A DNA stretch of 64,000 nucleotides from Auanema rhodensis (taxonomy: Eukaryota > Nematoda > Chromadorea > Rhabditida > Rhabditidae), in contig OZ059900.1 of assembly GCA_964057225.1 (NCBI GenBank), positions 19,421,638 through 19,485,637 on the forward strand, in the 5' to 3' direction. Each line of letters opens with the position of its first letter. The first letter of the stretch is position 1. Both the position numbers and the translations under genes were made by a program. This document shows positions 1 to 12,523 of the stretch, piece after piece. The notes under the pieces are model-generated. The model was not told where the DNA came from. It saw only the letters and a list, made by a program, of their open reading frames with translations, and made no database searches.

Positions 1-151
1 TTTCCTTAATTTTCTAACCCCTGTTTTTTTGTCGTGAAAGTGGAATAAGACGTTGTAGGAACAATTTTGAGCTAGGTTTCATTGACATTGCATGAGTTTG
101 AACACATGAAATCGTAAGTCAAAACCTTGTTTACAGCGAACTTTCCAAAAA

Positions 152-163
152 CTGGTTTTCCAG
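152..163. repeat. CTGG-TTTT-CCAG hairpin motif (first monomer)
   Basis: CTGG and CCAG are inverted repeats around a four-T loop, present in almost every monomer. An overlapping AAAAC-TG-GTTTT inverted repeat lies at 148-159. The 61-bp deletion monomers lose the right arm. Exceptions are AAAACCTGG in the 4-mer, which keeps CTGG, and AAACTCG near 20416, which breaks it. Confidence 0.8.
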
Positions 164-218
164 CATAATAAAATATTTCTCATGGGAAATACTAAGTTTT
201 TGTATTTTTATAGTGTTC

Positions 219-233
219 AGCATGTAAAATGCT
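219..233. repeat. AGCAT-GTAAA-ATGCT inverted repeat (first monomer)
   Basis: Five-base arms flank a five-base loop. Common monomer variants AATACTT and AATGTTT break the right arm, so this dyad is less conserved than those at 278-299. It follows a T-rich stretch at 197-211. Confidence 0.75.
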
Positions 234-277
234 TCATTTTAGTATGTAACACCCTGAAATTCGTTTCATTTGACGAC

Positions 278-299
278 TCATATGAACAAAAATCGATTT
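278..299. repeat. Paired palindromes TCATATGA and AAATCGATTT (first monomer)
   Basis: TCATATGA (278-285) and AAATCGATTT (290-299) are each perfect palindromes, four bases apart, and recur in nearly every monomer. Exceptions I saw are CATACG near 26706, which breaks the first, and AAAAAACGATTT near 59548, which breaks the second. They contain one CATATG and one ATCGAT per monomer, so NdeI- or ClaI-type sites occur once per 342 bp. The conservation may reflect homogenisation or a bound factor. Confidence 0.9.
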
Positions 300-316
300 A
301 ATCAATATTAGCCATA

Positions 317-330
317 AGGGGCGTGCCCTC
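317..330. repeat. GC-rich patch with GGGC-GT-GCCC dyad (first monomer)
   Basis: AGGGGCGTGCCCTC is the only strongly GC-rich stretch in a monomer of about 34% G+C, and it recurs in nearly all copies. GGGC (319-322) and GCCC (325-328) form an inverted repeat around GT. Variants are AGAGGCG (near 18872, 21268, 21952, 22292 and others in and around the 4-mer), CATAGAGGCG near 6467 and AAGCTGCG near 19213. Confidence 0.8.
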
Positions 331-3300
331 AGAATATGCTAATTTCCTTAATTTTCTAACCCCTGTTTTTTTGTCGTGAAAGTGGAACTAGACGTTGTAG
401 GAACAATTTTGAGCAAGGTTTCATTGACATTGCATGAGTTTGAACACATGAAATCGTAAGTCAAAACCTTGTTTACAGCGAACTTTCCAAAAACTGGTTT
501 TCCAGCATAATAAAATATTTCTCATGGGAAATACTGTGTTTTTGTATTTTTATAGTGTTCAGCATTTAAATGCTTCATTTTAGTATGTAACACCCTGAAA
601 TTCGTTTCATTTGACGACTCATATGAACAAAAATCGATTTAATCAATATTAGCCATAAGGGGCGTGCCCTCAGAATATGCTAATTTCCTTAATTTTCTAA
701 CCCCTGTTTTTTTGTCGTGAAAGTGGAACTAGACGTTGTAGGAACAATTTTGAGCAAGGTTTCATTGACATTGCATGAGTTTGAACACATGAAATCGTAA
801 GTCAAAACCTTGTTTACAGCGAAATTTCCAAAAACTGGTTTTCCAGCATAATAAAATATTTCTCATGGGAAATACTGTGTTTTTGTATTTTTCTAGTGTT
901 CAGCATGTAAAATGCTTCATTTAAGTATGTAACACGCTGAAATTCGTTGCATTTGACTACTCATATGAACAAAAATCGATTTAATCAATATTAGCCATAA
1001 GGGGCGTGCCCTCAGAATATGCTAATTTCCTTAATTTTCTAACCCCTGTTTTTTTGTCGTGAAAGTGGAACTAGACGTTGTAGGAACAATTTTGAGCAAG
1101 GTTTCATTGACATTGCATGAGTTTGAACACATGAAATCGTAAGTCAAAACCTTGTTTACAGCGAACTTTCCAAAAACTGGTTTTCCAGCATAATAAAATA
1201 TTTCTCATGGGAAATACTGTGTTTTTGTATTTTTATAGTGTTCAGCATGTAAAATGCTTCATTTTAGTATGTAACACCCTGAAATTCGTTTCATTTGACG
1301 ACTCATATGAACAAAAATCGATTTAATCAATATTAGCCATAAGGGGCGTGCCCTCAGAATATGCTAATTTCCTTAATTTTCTAACCCCTGTTTTTTTGTC
1401 GTGAAAGTGGAACTAGACGTTGTAGGAACAATTTTGAGCAAGGTTTCATTGACATTGCATGAGTTTGAACACATGAAATCGTAAGTCAAAACCTTGTTTA
1501 CAGCGAACTTTCCAAAAACTGGTTTTCCAGCATAATAAAATATTTCTCATGGGAAATACTGTGTTTTTGTATTTTTATAGTGTTCAGCATGTAAAATGCT
1601 TCATTTTAGTATGTAACACCCTGAAATTCGTTTCATTTGACGACTCATATGAACAAAAATCGATTTAATCAATATTAGCCATAAGGGGCGTGCCCTCAGA
1701 ATATGCTAATTTCCTTAATTTTCTAACCCCTGTTTTTTTGTCGTGAAAGTGGAACTAGACGTTGTAGGAACAATTTTGAGCAAGGTTTCATTGACATTGC
1801 ATGAGTTTGAACACATGAAATCGTAAGTCAAAACCTTGTTTACAGCGAAATTTCCAAAAACTGGTTTTCCAGCATAATAAAATATTTCTCATGGGAAATA
1901 CTGTGTTTTTGTATTTTTCTAGTGTTCAGCATGTAAAATGCTTCATTTAAGTATGTAACACGCTGAAATTCGTTGCATTTGACTACTCATATGAACAAAA
2001 ATCGATTTAATCAATATTAGCCATAAGGGGCGTGCCCTCAGAATATGCTAATTTCCTTAATTTTCTAACCCCTGTTTTTTTGTCGTGAAAGTGGAACTAG
2101 ACGTTGTACGAACAATTTTGAGCTAGGTTTCATTGACATTGCATGAGTTTGAACACATGAAATCGTAAGTCAAAATCTTGTTTACAGCGAAATTTCCAAA
2201 AACTGGTTTTCCAGCATAATAAAATATTTCTTATGGGAAATACTGTGTTTTTGTATTTCTCTAGTGTTCAGCATGTAAAATACTTCATTTTAGTATGTAA
2301 CACGCTGAAATTCGTTGCATTTGACGACTCATATGAACAAAAATCGATTTAATCAATATTAGCCATAAGGGGCGTGCCCTCAGAATATGCTAATTTCCTT
2401 AATTTTCTAACCCCTGTTTTTTTGTCGTGAAAGTGGAACTAGACGTTGTAGGAACAATTTTGAGCTAGGTTTCATTGACATTGCATGAGTTTGAACACAT
2501 GAAATCGTAAGTCAAAACCTTGTTTACAGCGAAATTTCCAAAAACTGGTTTTCCAGCATAATAAAATATTTCTCATGGGAAAAACTGTGTTTTTGTATTT
2601 TTCTAGTGTTCAGCATGTAAAATGCTTCATTTTAGTATGTAACACGCTGAAATTTGTTGCATTTGACGACTCATATGAACAAAAATCGATTTAATCAATA
2701 TTAGCCATAAGGGGCGTGCCCTCAGAATATGCTAATTTCCTTAATTTTCTAACCCCTGTTTTTTTGTCGTGAAAGTGGAACTAGACGTTGTAGGAACAAT
2801 TTTGAGCAAGGTTTCATTGACATTGCATGAGTTTGAACACATGAAATCGTAAGTCAAAACCTTGTTTACAGCGAAATTTCCAAAAACTGGTTTTCCAGCA
2901 TAATAAAATATTTCTCATGGGAAATACTGTGTTTTTGTATTTTTCTAGTGTTCAGCATGTAAAATGCTTCATTTTAGTATGTAACACGCTAAAATTCGTT
3001 GCATTTGACGACTCATATGAACAAAAATCGATTTAATCAATATTAGCCATAAGGGGCGTGCCCTCAGAATATGCTAATTTCCTTAATTTTCTAACCCCTG
3101 TTTTTTTGTCGTGAAAGTGGAACTAGACGTTGTAGCAACAATTTTGAGCTAGGTTTCATTGACATTGCATGAGTTTGAACACATGAAATCGTAAGTCAAA
3201 ACCTTGTTTACAGCGAAATTTCCAAAAACTGGTTTTCCAGCATAATAAAATATTTCTCATGGGAAATACTGTGTTTTTGTATTTTTCTAGTGTTCAGCAT

Positions 3301-3419
3301 GTAAAATACTTCATTTTAGTATGTAACACGCTGAAATTCGTTGCATTTGACGACTCATATGAACAAAAATCGATTTAATCAATATTAGCCATAAGGGGCG
3401 TGCCCTCAGAATGTGCTAA

Positions 3420-6400
3420 TTTCCTTAATTTTCTAACCCCTGTTTTTTTGTCGTGAAAGTGGAATTAGACGTTGTAGGAACAATTTTGAGCTAGGTTTCA
3501 TTGACATTGCATGAGTTTGAACACATGAAATCGTAAGTCAAAACCTTGTTTACAGCGAACTTTCCAAAAACTGGTTTTCCAGCATAATAAAATATTTCTC
3601 ATGGGAAATACTGTGTTTTTGTATTTTTATAGTGTTCAGCATGTAAAATGCTTCATTTTAGTATGTAACACCCTGAAATTCGTTTCATTTGACGACTCAT
3701 ATGAACAAAAATCGATTTAATCAATATTAGCCATAAGGGGCGTGCCCTCAGAATATGCTAATTTCCTTAATTTTCTAACCCCTGTTTTTTTGTCGTGAAA
3801 GTGGAACTAGACGTTGTAGGAACAATTTTGAGCAAGGTTTCATTGACATTGCATGAGTTTGAACACATGAAATCGTAAGTCAAAACCTTGTTTACAGCGA
3901 AATTTCCAAAAACTGGTTTTCCAGCATAATAAAATATTTCTCATGGGAAATACTGTGTTTTTGTATTTTTCTAGTGTTCAGCATGTGAAATACTTCATTT
4001 TAGTATGTAACACGCTGAAATTCGTTGCATTTGACGACTCATATGAACAAAAATCGATTTAATCAATATTAGCCATAAGGGGCGTGCCCTCAGAATATGC
4101 TAATTTCCTAAATTTTCTAACCCCTGTTTTTTTGTCGTGAAAGTGGAACTAGACGTTGTAGGAACAATTTTGAGCTAGGTTTCATTGACATTGCATGAGT
4201 TTGAACACATGAAATCGTAAGTCAAAACCTTGTTTACAGCGAAATTTCCAAAAACTGGTTTTCCAGCATAATAAAATATTTCTCATGGGAAAAACTGTGT
4301 TTTTGTATTTTTCTAGTGTTCAGCATGTAAAATGCTTCATTTTAGTATGTAACACGCTGAAATTTGTTGCATTTGACGACTCATATGAACAAAAATCGAT
4401 TTAATCAATATTAGCCATAAGGGGCGTGCCCTCAGAATATGCTAATTTCCTTAATTTTCTAACCCCTCTTTTTTTGTCGTGAAAGTGGAACTAGACGTTG
4501 TAGGAACAATTTTGAGCAAGGTTTCATTGACATTGCATGAGTTTGAACACATGAAATCGTAAGTCAAAACCTTGTTTACAGCGAAATTTCCAAAAACTGG
4601 TTTTCCAGCATAATAAAATATTTCTCATGGGAAATACTGTGTTTTTGTATTTTTCTAGTGTTCAGCATGTAAAATGCTTCATTTTAGTATGTAACACGCT
4701 AAAATTCGTTGCATTTGACGACTCATATGAACAAAAATCGATTTAATCAATATTAGCCATAAGGGGCGTGCCCTCAGAATATGCTAATTTCCTTAATTTT
4801 CTAACCCCTGTTTTTTTGTCGTGAAAGTGGAACTAGACGTTGTACGAACAATTTTGAGCTAGGTTTCATTGACATTGCATGAGTTTGAACACATGAAATC
4901 GTAAGTCAAAACCTTGTTTACAGCGAAATTTCCAAAAACTGGTTTTCCAGCATAATAAAATATTTCTCATGGGAAATACTGTGTTTTTGTATTTTTCTAG
5001 TGTTCAGCATGTAAAATGCTTCATTTTAGTATGTAACACGCTGAAATTCGTTGCATTTGACGACTCATATGAACAAAAATCGATTTAATCAATATTAGCC
5101 ATAAGGGGCGTGCCCTCAGAATATGCTAATTTCCTTAATTTTCTAACCCCTGTTTTTTTGTCGTGAAAGTGGAACTAAACGTTGTACGAACAATTTTGAG
5201 CTAGGTTTCATTGACATTGCATGAGTTTGAACACATGAAATCGTAAGTCAAAACCTTGTTTACAGCGAAATTTCCAAAAACTGGTTTTCCAGCATAATAA
5301 AATATTTCTCATGGGAAATACTGTGTTTTTGTATTTTTCTAGTGTTCAGCATGTAAAATGCTTCATTTTAGTATGTGACACGCTAAAATTCGTTGCATTT
5401 GACGACTCATATGAACAAAAATCGATTTAATCAATATTAGCCATAAGGGGCGTGCCCTCAGAATATGCTAATTTCCTTAATTTTCTAACCCCTGTTTTTT
5501 TGTCGTGAAAGTGGAATTAGACGTTGTAGGAACAATTTTGAGCTAGGTTTCATTGACATTGCATGAGTTTGAACACATGAAATCGTAAGTCAAAACCTTG
5601 TTTACAGCTAAATTTCCAAAAACTGGTTTTCCAGCATAATAAAATATTTCTCATGGGAAATACTGTGTTTTTGTATTTTTATAGTGTTCAGCATGTAAAA
5701 TGCTTCATTTTAGTATGTAACACGCTGAAATTCGTTGCATTTGACGACTCATATGAACAAAAATCGATTTAATCAATATTAGCCATAAGGGGCGTGCCCT
5801 CAGAATATGCTAATTTCCTTAATTTTCTAACCCCTGTTTTTTTGTCGTGAAAGTGGAATTAGACGTTGTAGGAACAATTTTGAGCTAGGTTTCATTGACA
5901 TTGCATGAGTTTGAACACATGAAATCGTAAGTCAAAACCTTGTTTACAGCGAAATTTCCAAAAACTGGTTTTCCAGCATAATAAAATATTTCTCATGGGA
6001 AATACTGTGTTTTTGTATTTTTCTAGGGTTCAGCATGTAAAATGCTTCATTTTAGTATGTAACACGCTGAAATTCGTTGCATTTGACGACTCATATGAAC
6101 AAAAATCGATTTAATCAATATTAGCCATAAGGGGCGTGCCCTCAGAATATGCTAATTTCCTTAATTTTCTAACCCCTGTTTTTTGTCGTGAAAGTGGAAC
6201 TAGACGTTGTAGGAACAATTTTGAGCTAGGTTTCATTGACATTGCATGAGTTTGAACACATGAAATCGTAAGTCAAAACCTTGTTTACAGCGAAATTTCC
6301 AAAAACTGGTTTTCCAGCATAATAAAATATTTCTCATGGGAAATACTGTGTTTTTGTATTTTTCTAGTGTTCAGCATGTAAAACACTTCATTTTAGTATG

Positions 6401-6836
6401 TAACACGCTGAAATTCAATGCATTTGACGAATCATATGAACAAAAATCGATTTAATCAATATAAGCCATAGAGGCGTGCCCTCAGAATATGCTAATTTCC
6501 TTAATTTTCTAACCCCTGTTTTTTGTCGTGAAAGTGGAACTAGACGTTGTAGGAACAATTTTGAGCTAGGTTTCATTGACATTGCATGAGTTTGAACACA
6601 TGAAATCGTAAGTCAAAACCTTGTTTACAGCGAAATTTCCAAAAACTGGTTTTCCAGCATAATAAAATATTTCTCATGGGAAATACTGTGTTTTTGTATT
6701 TTTCTAGTGTTCAGCATGTAAAATACTTCATTTTAGTATGTAACACGCTGAAATTCGTTGCATTTGACGACTCATATGAACAAAAATCGATTTAATCAAT
6801 ATTAGCCATAAGGGGCGTGCCCTCAGAATGTGCTAA
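3420..6836. repeat. Diverged 10-monomer unit (3417 bp)
   Basis: Ten monomers lie between two AATGTGC markers (G at 3413 and 6830). The first two monomers (3420, 3762) match the first two of the following 3357-bp unit: an AATTAG/GCGAACTTT/ACCCTG monomer, then a GCAAGG monomer with GTGAAATACTT. Later monomers differ from that unit. The monomer at 4104 has CCTAAATT and GAAAAACTG, and the monomer at 6156 is 340 bp with private changes (AAACACTTC, TTCAATGC, GACGAATC, CATAGAGG). Three single-base losses explain why the unit is 3417 rather than 3420 bp. This is likely an older or partly overwritten version of the adjacent 10-mer; the direction of change is inferred. Confidence 0.75.
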
Positions 6837-9800
6837 TTTCCTTAATTTTCTAACCCCTGTTTTTTTGTCGTGAAAGTGGAATTAGACGTTGTAGGAACAA
6901 TTTTGAGCTAGGTTTCATTGACATTGCATGAGTTTGAACACATGAAATCGTAAGTCAAAACCTTGTTTACAGCGAACTTTCCAAAAACTGGTTTTCCAGC
7001 ATAATAAAATATTTCTCATGGGAAATACTGTGTTTTTGTATTTTTATAGTGTTCAGCATGTAAAATGCTTCATTTTAGTATGTAACACCCTGAAATTCGT
7101 TTCATTTGACGACTCATATGAACAAAAATCGATTTAATCAATATTAGCCATAAGGGGCGTGCCCTCAGAATATGCTAATTTCCTTAATTTTCTAACCCCT
7201 GTTTTTTTGTCGTGAAAGTGGAACTAGACGTTGTAGGAACAATTTTGAGCAAGGTTTCATTGACATTGCATGAGTTTGAACACATGAAATCGTAAGTCAA
7301 AACCTTGTTTACAGCGAAATTTCCAAAAACTGGTTTTCCAGCATAATAAAATATTTCTCATGGGAAATACTGTGTTTTTGTATTTTTCTAGTGTTCAGCA
7401 TGTGAAATACTTCATTTTAGTATGTAACACGCTGAAATTCGTTGCATTTGACGACTCATATGAACAAAAATCGATTTAATCAATATTAGCCATAAGGGGC
7501 GTGCCCTCAGAATATGCTAATTTCCTTAATTTTCTAACCCCTGTTTTTTTGTCGTGAAAGTGGAATTAGACGTTGTAGGAACAATTTTGAGCTAGGTTTC
7601 ATTGACATTGCATGAGTTTGAACACATGAAATCGTAAGTCAAAACCTTGTTTACAGCGAAATTTCCAAAAACTGGTTTTCCAGCATAATAAAATATTTCT
7701 CATGGGAAATACTGTGTTTTTGTATTTTTCTAGTGTTCAGCATGTAAAATACTCCATTATAGTATGTAACACGCTGAAATTCGTTGCATTTGACGACTCA
7801 TATGAACAAAAATCGATTTAATCAATATAAGCCATAAGGGGCGTGCCCTCAGAATATGCTAATTTCCTTAATTTTCTAACCCCTGTTTTTTGTCGTGAAA
7901 GTGGAACTAGACGTTGTAGGAACAATTTTGAGCTAGGTTTCATTGACATTGCATGAGTTCGAACACATGAAATCGTAAGTCAAAACCTTGTTTACAGCGA
8001 AATTTCCAAAAACTGTTCAGCATGTAAAATGCTTCATTTTAGTATGTAACACGCTAAAATTCGTTGCATTTGACGACTCATATGAACAAAAATCGATTTA
8101 ATCAATATTAGCCATAAGGGGCGTGCCCTCAGAATATGCTAATTTCCTTAATTTTCTAACCCCTGTTTTTTTGTCGTGAAAGTGGAATTAGACGTTGTAG
8201 GAACAATTTTGAGCTAGGTTTCATTGACATTGCATGAGTTTGAACACATGAAATCGTAAGTCAAAACCTTGTTTACAGCGAAATTTCCAAAAACTGGTTT
8301 TCCAGCATAATAAAATATTTCTCATGGGAAATACTGTGTTTTTGTATTTTTATAGTGTTCAGCATGTAAAATGCTTAATTTTAGTATGTAACACGCTGAA
8401 ATTCGTTGCATTTGACGACTCATATGAACAAAAATCGATTTAATCAATATAAGCCATAAGGGGCGTGCCCTCAGAATATGCTAATTTCCTTAATTTTCTA
8501 ACCCCTGTTTTTTGTCGTGAAAGTGGAACTAGACGTTGTAGGAACAATTTTGAGCTAGGTTTCATTGACATTGCATGAGTTTGAACACATGAAATCGTAA
8601 GTCAAAACCTTGTTTACAGCGAAATTTCCAAAAACTGGTTTTCCAGCATAATAAAATATTTCTCATAGGAAATACTGTGTTTTTGTATTTTTCTAGTGTT
8701 CAGCATGTAAAATACTTCATTTTAGTATGTAACACGCTGAAATTCGTTGCATTTGACGACTCATATGAACAAAAATCGATTTAATCAATATTAGCCATAA
8801 GGGGCGTGCCCTCAGAATATGCTAATTTCCTTAATTTTCTAACCCCTGTTTTTTTGTCGTGAAAGTGGAATTAGACGTTGTAGGAACAATTTTGAGCTAG
8901 GTTTCATTGACATTGCATGAGTTTGAACACATGAAATCGTAAGTCAAAACCTTGTTTACAGCGAAATTTCCAAAAACTGGTTTTCCAGCATAATAAAATA
9001 TTTCTCATGGGAAATACTGTGTTTTTGTATTTTTCTAGTGTTCAGCATGTAAAATGCTTCATTTTAGTATGTAACACGCTGAAATTCGTTGCATTTGACG
9101 ACTCATATGAACAAAAATCGATTTAATCAATATTAGCCATAAGGGGCGTGCCCTCAGAATATGCTAATTTCCTAAATTTTCTAACCCCTGTTTTTTTGTC
9201 GTGAAAGTGGAACTAGACGTTGTAGGAACAATTTTGAGCTAGGTTTCATTGACATTGCATGAGTTTGAACACATGAAATCGTAAGTCAAAACCTTGTTTA
9301 CAGCGAAATTTCCAAAAACTGGTTTTCCAGCATAATAAAATATTTCTCATGGGAAAAACTGTGTTTTTGTATTTTTCTAGTGTTCAGCTTGTAAAATGCT
9401 TCATTTTAGTATGTAACACGCTGAAATTTGTTGCATTTGACGACTCATATGAACAAAAATCGATTTAATCAATATTAGCCATAAGGGGCGTGCCCTCAGA
9501 ATATGCTAATTTCCTTAATTTTGTAACCCCTGTTTTTTTGTCGTGAAAGTGGAACTAGACGTTGTACGAACAATTTTGAGCTAGGTTTCATTGACATTGC
9601 ATGAGTTTGAACACATGAAATCGTAAGTCAAAACCTTGTTTACAGCGAAATTTCCAAAAACTGGTTTTCCAGCATAATAAAATATTTCTCATGGGAAATA
9701 CTGTGTTTTTGTATTTTTCTAGTGTTCAGCATGTAAAATGCTTCATTTTAGTATGTAACACGCTAAAATTCGTTGCATTTGACGACTCATATGAACAAAA

Positions 9801-10193
9801 ATCGATTTAATCAATATTAGCCATAAGGGGCGTGCCCTCAGAATATGCTAATTTCCTTAATTTTCTAACCCCTGTTTTTTTGTCGTGAAAGTGGAATTAG
9901 ACGTTGTAGGAACAATTTTGAGCTAGGTTTCATTGACATTGCATGAGTTTGAGCACATGAAATCGTAAGTCAAAACCTTGTTTACAGCGAAATTTCCAAA
10001 AACTGGTTTTCCAGCATAATAAAATATTTCTCATGGGAAATACTGTGTTTTTGTATTTTTCTAGTGTTCAGCATGTAAAATACTTCATTTTAGTATGTAA
10101 CACTCTGAAATTCGTTGCATTTGACGACTCATATGAACAAAAATCGATTTAATCAATATTAGCCATAAGGGGCGTGCCCTCAGAATGTGCTAA
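6837..10193. repeat. 10-monomer higher-order repeat, copy 1 (3357 bp)
   Basis: Monomer starts are 6837, 7179, 7521, 7863, 8143, 8485, 8826, 9168, 9510 and 9852. Types in order: GCGAACTTT/ACCCTG; GCAAGG with GTGAAATACTT; AATACTCCATTATAG with AATATAAGCC; short monomer with GAGTTCGAAC and the 61-bp deletion; TATAG with AATATAAGCC; 6-T with CTCATAGG; AATTAG; CCTAAATT with GAAAAACTG and CAGCTTGT; TACGAAC with CTAAAATTCG; TTTGAGCAC. The length is 63 bp below 10 x 342, fully explained by the 61-bp deletion and two single T losses. The following units at 10194 and 12805 repeat this order. Confidence 0.92.
7863..8142. repeat. Truncated 280-bp satellite monomer (61-bp internal deletion)
   Basis: The monomer lacks consensus positions 155-215, so AAAAACTG joins directly to TTCAGCATG near 8014. 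TG is found at both deletion ends (ACTG and AGTG), a 2-bp microhomology. The T-tract is also one base short, giving 280 bp. The lost segment contains the right arm of the CTGG/CCAG hairpin, the whole near-palindrome at 174-191 and the TATTTTTCTAG stretch. The monomer also carries the private marker GAGTTCGAAC. Confidence 0.95.
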
Positions 10194-11219
10194 TTTCCTT
10201 AATTTTCTAACCCCTGTTTTTTTGTCGTGAAAGTGGAATTAGACGTTGTAGGAACAATTTTGAGCTAGGTTTCATTGACATTGCATGAGTTTGAACACAT
10301 GAAATCGTAAGTCAAAACCTTGTTTACAGCGAACTTTCCAAAAACTGGTTTTCCAGCATAATAAAATATTTCTCATGGGAAATACTGTGTTTTTGTATTT
10401 TTATAGTGTTCAGCATGTAAAATGCTTCATTTTAGTATGTAACACCCTGAAATTCGTTTCATTTGACGACTCATATGAACAAAAATCGATTTAATCAATA
10501 TTAGCCATAAGGGGCGTGCCCTCAGAATATGCTAATTTCCTTAATTTTCTAACCCCTGTTTTTTTGTCGTGAAAGTGGAACTAGACGTTGTAGGAACAAT
10601 TTTGAGCAAGGTTTCATTGACATTGCATAAGTTTGAACACATGAAATCGTAAGTCAAAACCTTGTTTACAGCGAAATTTCCAAAAACTGGTTTTCCAGCA
10701 TAATAAAATATTTCTCATGGGAAATACTGTGTTTTTGTATTTTTCTAGTGTTCAGCATGTGAAATACTTCATTTTAGTATGTAACACGCTGAAATTCGTT
10801 GCATTTGACGACTCATATGAACAAAAATCGATTTAATCAATATTAGCCATAAGGGGCGTGCCCTCAGAATATGCTAATTTCCTTAATTTTCTAACCCCTG
10901 TTTTTTTGTCGTGAAAGTGGAATTAGACGTTGTAGGAACAATTTTGAGCTAGGTTTCATTGACATTGCATGAGTTTGAACACATGAAATCGTAAGTCAAA
11001 ACCTTGTTTACAGCGAAATTTCCAAAAACTGGTTTTCCAGCATAATAAAATATTTCTCATGGGAAATACTGTGTTTTTGTATTTTTCTAGTGTTCAGCAT
11101 GTAAAATACTCCATTATAGTATGTAACACGCTGAAATTCGTTGCATTTGACGACTCATATGAACAAAAATCGATTTAATCAATATAAGCCATAAGGGGCG
11201 TGCCCTCAGAATATGCTAA

Positions 11220-11499
11220 TTTCCTTAATTTTCTAACCCCTGTTTTTTGTCGTGAAAGTGGAACTAGACGTTGTAGGAACAATTTTGAGCTAGGTTTCAT
11301 TGACATTGCATGAGTTCGAACACATGAAATCGTAAGTCAAAACCTTGTTTACAGCGAAATTTCCAAAAACTGTTCAGCATGTAAAATGCTTCATTTTAGT
11401 ATGTAACACGCTAAAATTCGTTGCATTTGACGACTCATATGAACAAAAATCGATTTAATCAATATTAGCCATAAGGGGCGTGCCCTCAGAATATGCTAA
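11220..11499. repeat. Truncated 280-bp satellite monomer, second copy
   Basis: Same deletion junction (near 11371), same 6-T tract and same GAGTTCGAAC marker as the monomer at 7863, and at the same place in the 10-mer. It is a descendant by HOR duplication, not an independent deletion. Confidence 0.95.
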
Positions 11500-12523
11500 T
11501 TTCCTTAATTTTCTAACCCCTGTTTTTTTGTCGTGAAAGTGGAATTAGACGTTGTAGGAACAATTTTGAGCTAGGTTTCATTGACATTGCATGAGTTTGA
11601 ACACATGAAATCGTAAGTCAAAACCTTGTTTACAGCGAAATTTCCAAAAACTGGTTTTCCAGCATAATAAAATATTTCTCATGGGAAATACTGTGTTTTT
11701 GTATTTTTATAGTGTTCAGCATGTAAAATGCTTCATTTTAGTATGTAACACGCTGAAATTCGTTGCATTTGACGACTCATATGAACAAAAATCGATTTAA
11801 TCAATATAAGCCATAAGGGGCGTGCCCTCAGAATATGCTAATTTCCTTAATTTTCTAACCCCTGTTTTTTGTCGTGAAAGTGGAACTAGACGTTGTAGGA
11901 ACAATTTTGAGCTAGGTTTCATTGACATTGCATGAGTTTGAACACATGAAATCGTAAGTCAAAACCTTGTTTACAGCGAAATTTCCAAAAACTGGTTTTC
12001 CAGCATAATAAAATATTTCTCATAGGAAATACTGTGTTTTTGTATTTTTCTAGTGTTCAGCATGTAAAATACTTCATTTTAGTATGTAACACGCTGAAAT
12101 TCGTTGCATTTGACGACTCATATGAACAAAAATCGATTTAATCAATATTAGCCATAAGGGGCGTGCCCTCAGAATATGCTAATTTCCTTAATTTTCTAAC
12201 CCCTGTTTTTTGTCGTGAAAGTGGAACTAGACGTTGTAGGAACAATTTTGAGCTAGGTTTCATTGACATTGCATGAGTTTGAACACATGAAATCGTAAGT
12301 CAAAACCTTGTTTACAGCGAAATTTCCAAAAACTGGTTTTCCAGCATAATAAAATATTTCTCATAGGAAATACTGTGTTTTTGTATTTTTCTAGTGTTCA
12401 GCATGTAAAATACTTCATTTTAGTATGTAACACGCTGAAATTCGTTGCATTTGACGACTCATATGAACAAAAATCGATTTAATCAATATTAGCCATAAGG
12501 GGCGTGCCCTCAGAATATGCTAA

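Larger units (their letters stand above)
1..3419. repeat. Mixed satellite domain with local 3-mer periodicity
   Basis: Ten monomers (starts 1, 343, 684, 1026, 1368, 1710, 2052, 2394, 2736, 3078). The first six alternate as two GCGAACTTT/ACCCTG monomers followed by one GCGAAATTT/ACGCTG monomer carrying CATTTAAG and GACTAC. The monomers at 684 and 1710 match in all of these markers, giving a local 1026-bp 3-mer. Most of these monomers carry GAGCAAGG, a variant seen only in the first 13.6 kb of the window. The monomer at 343 is 341 bp because of a 1-bp loss near 566. The first monomer has private changes (GGAATAAGAC near 43, ACTAAG near 191). The tenth ends with AATGTGC (G at 3413), a marker that also precedes the next two repeat units. 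Confidence 0.85.

Noticed and set aside
24-30. T-tract as a Pol III or intrinsic bacterial terminator
   Set aside because: It is not preceded by a GC-rich stem or a recognisable transcribed gene. It recurs in every monomer as part of the satellite, so a terminator call is unsupported.
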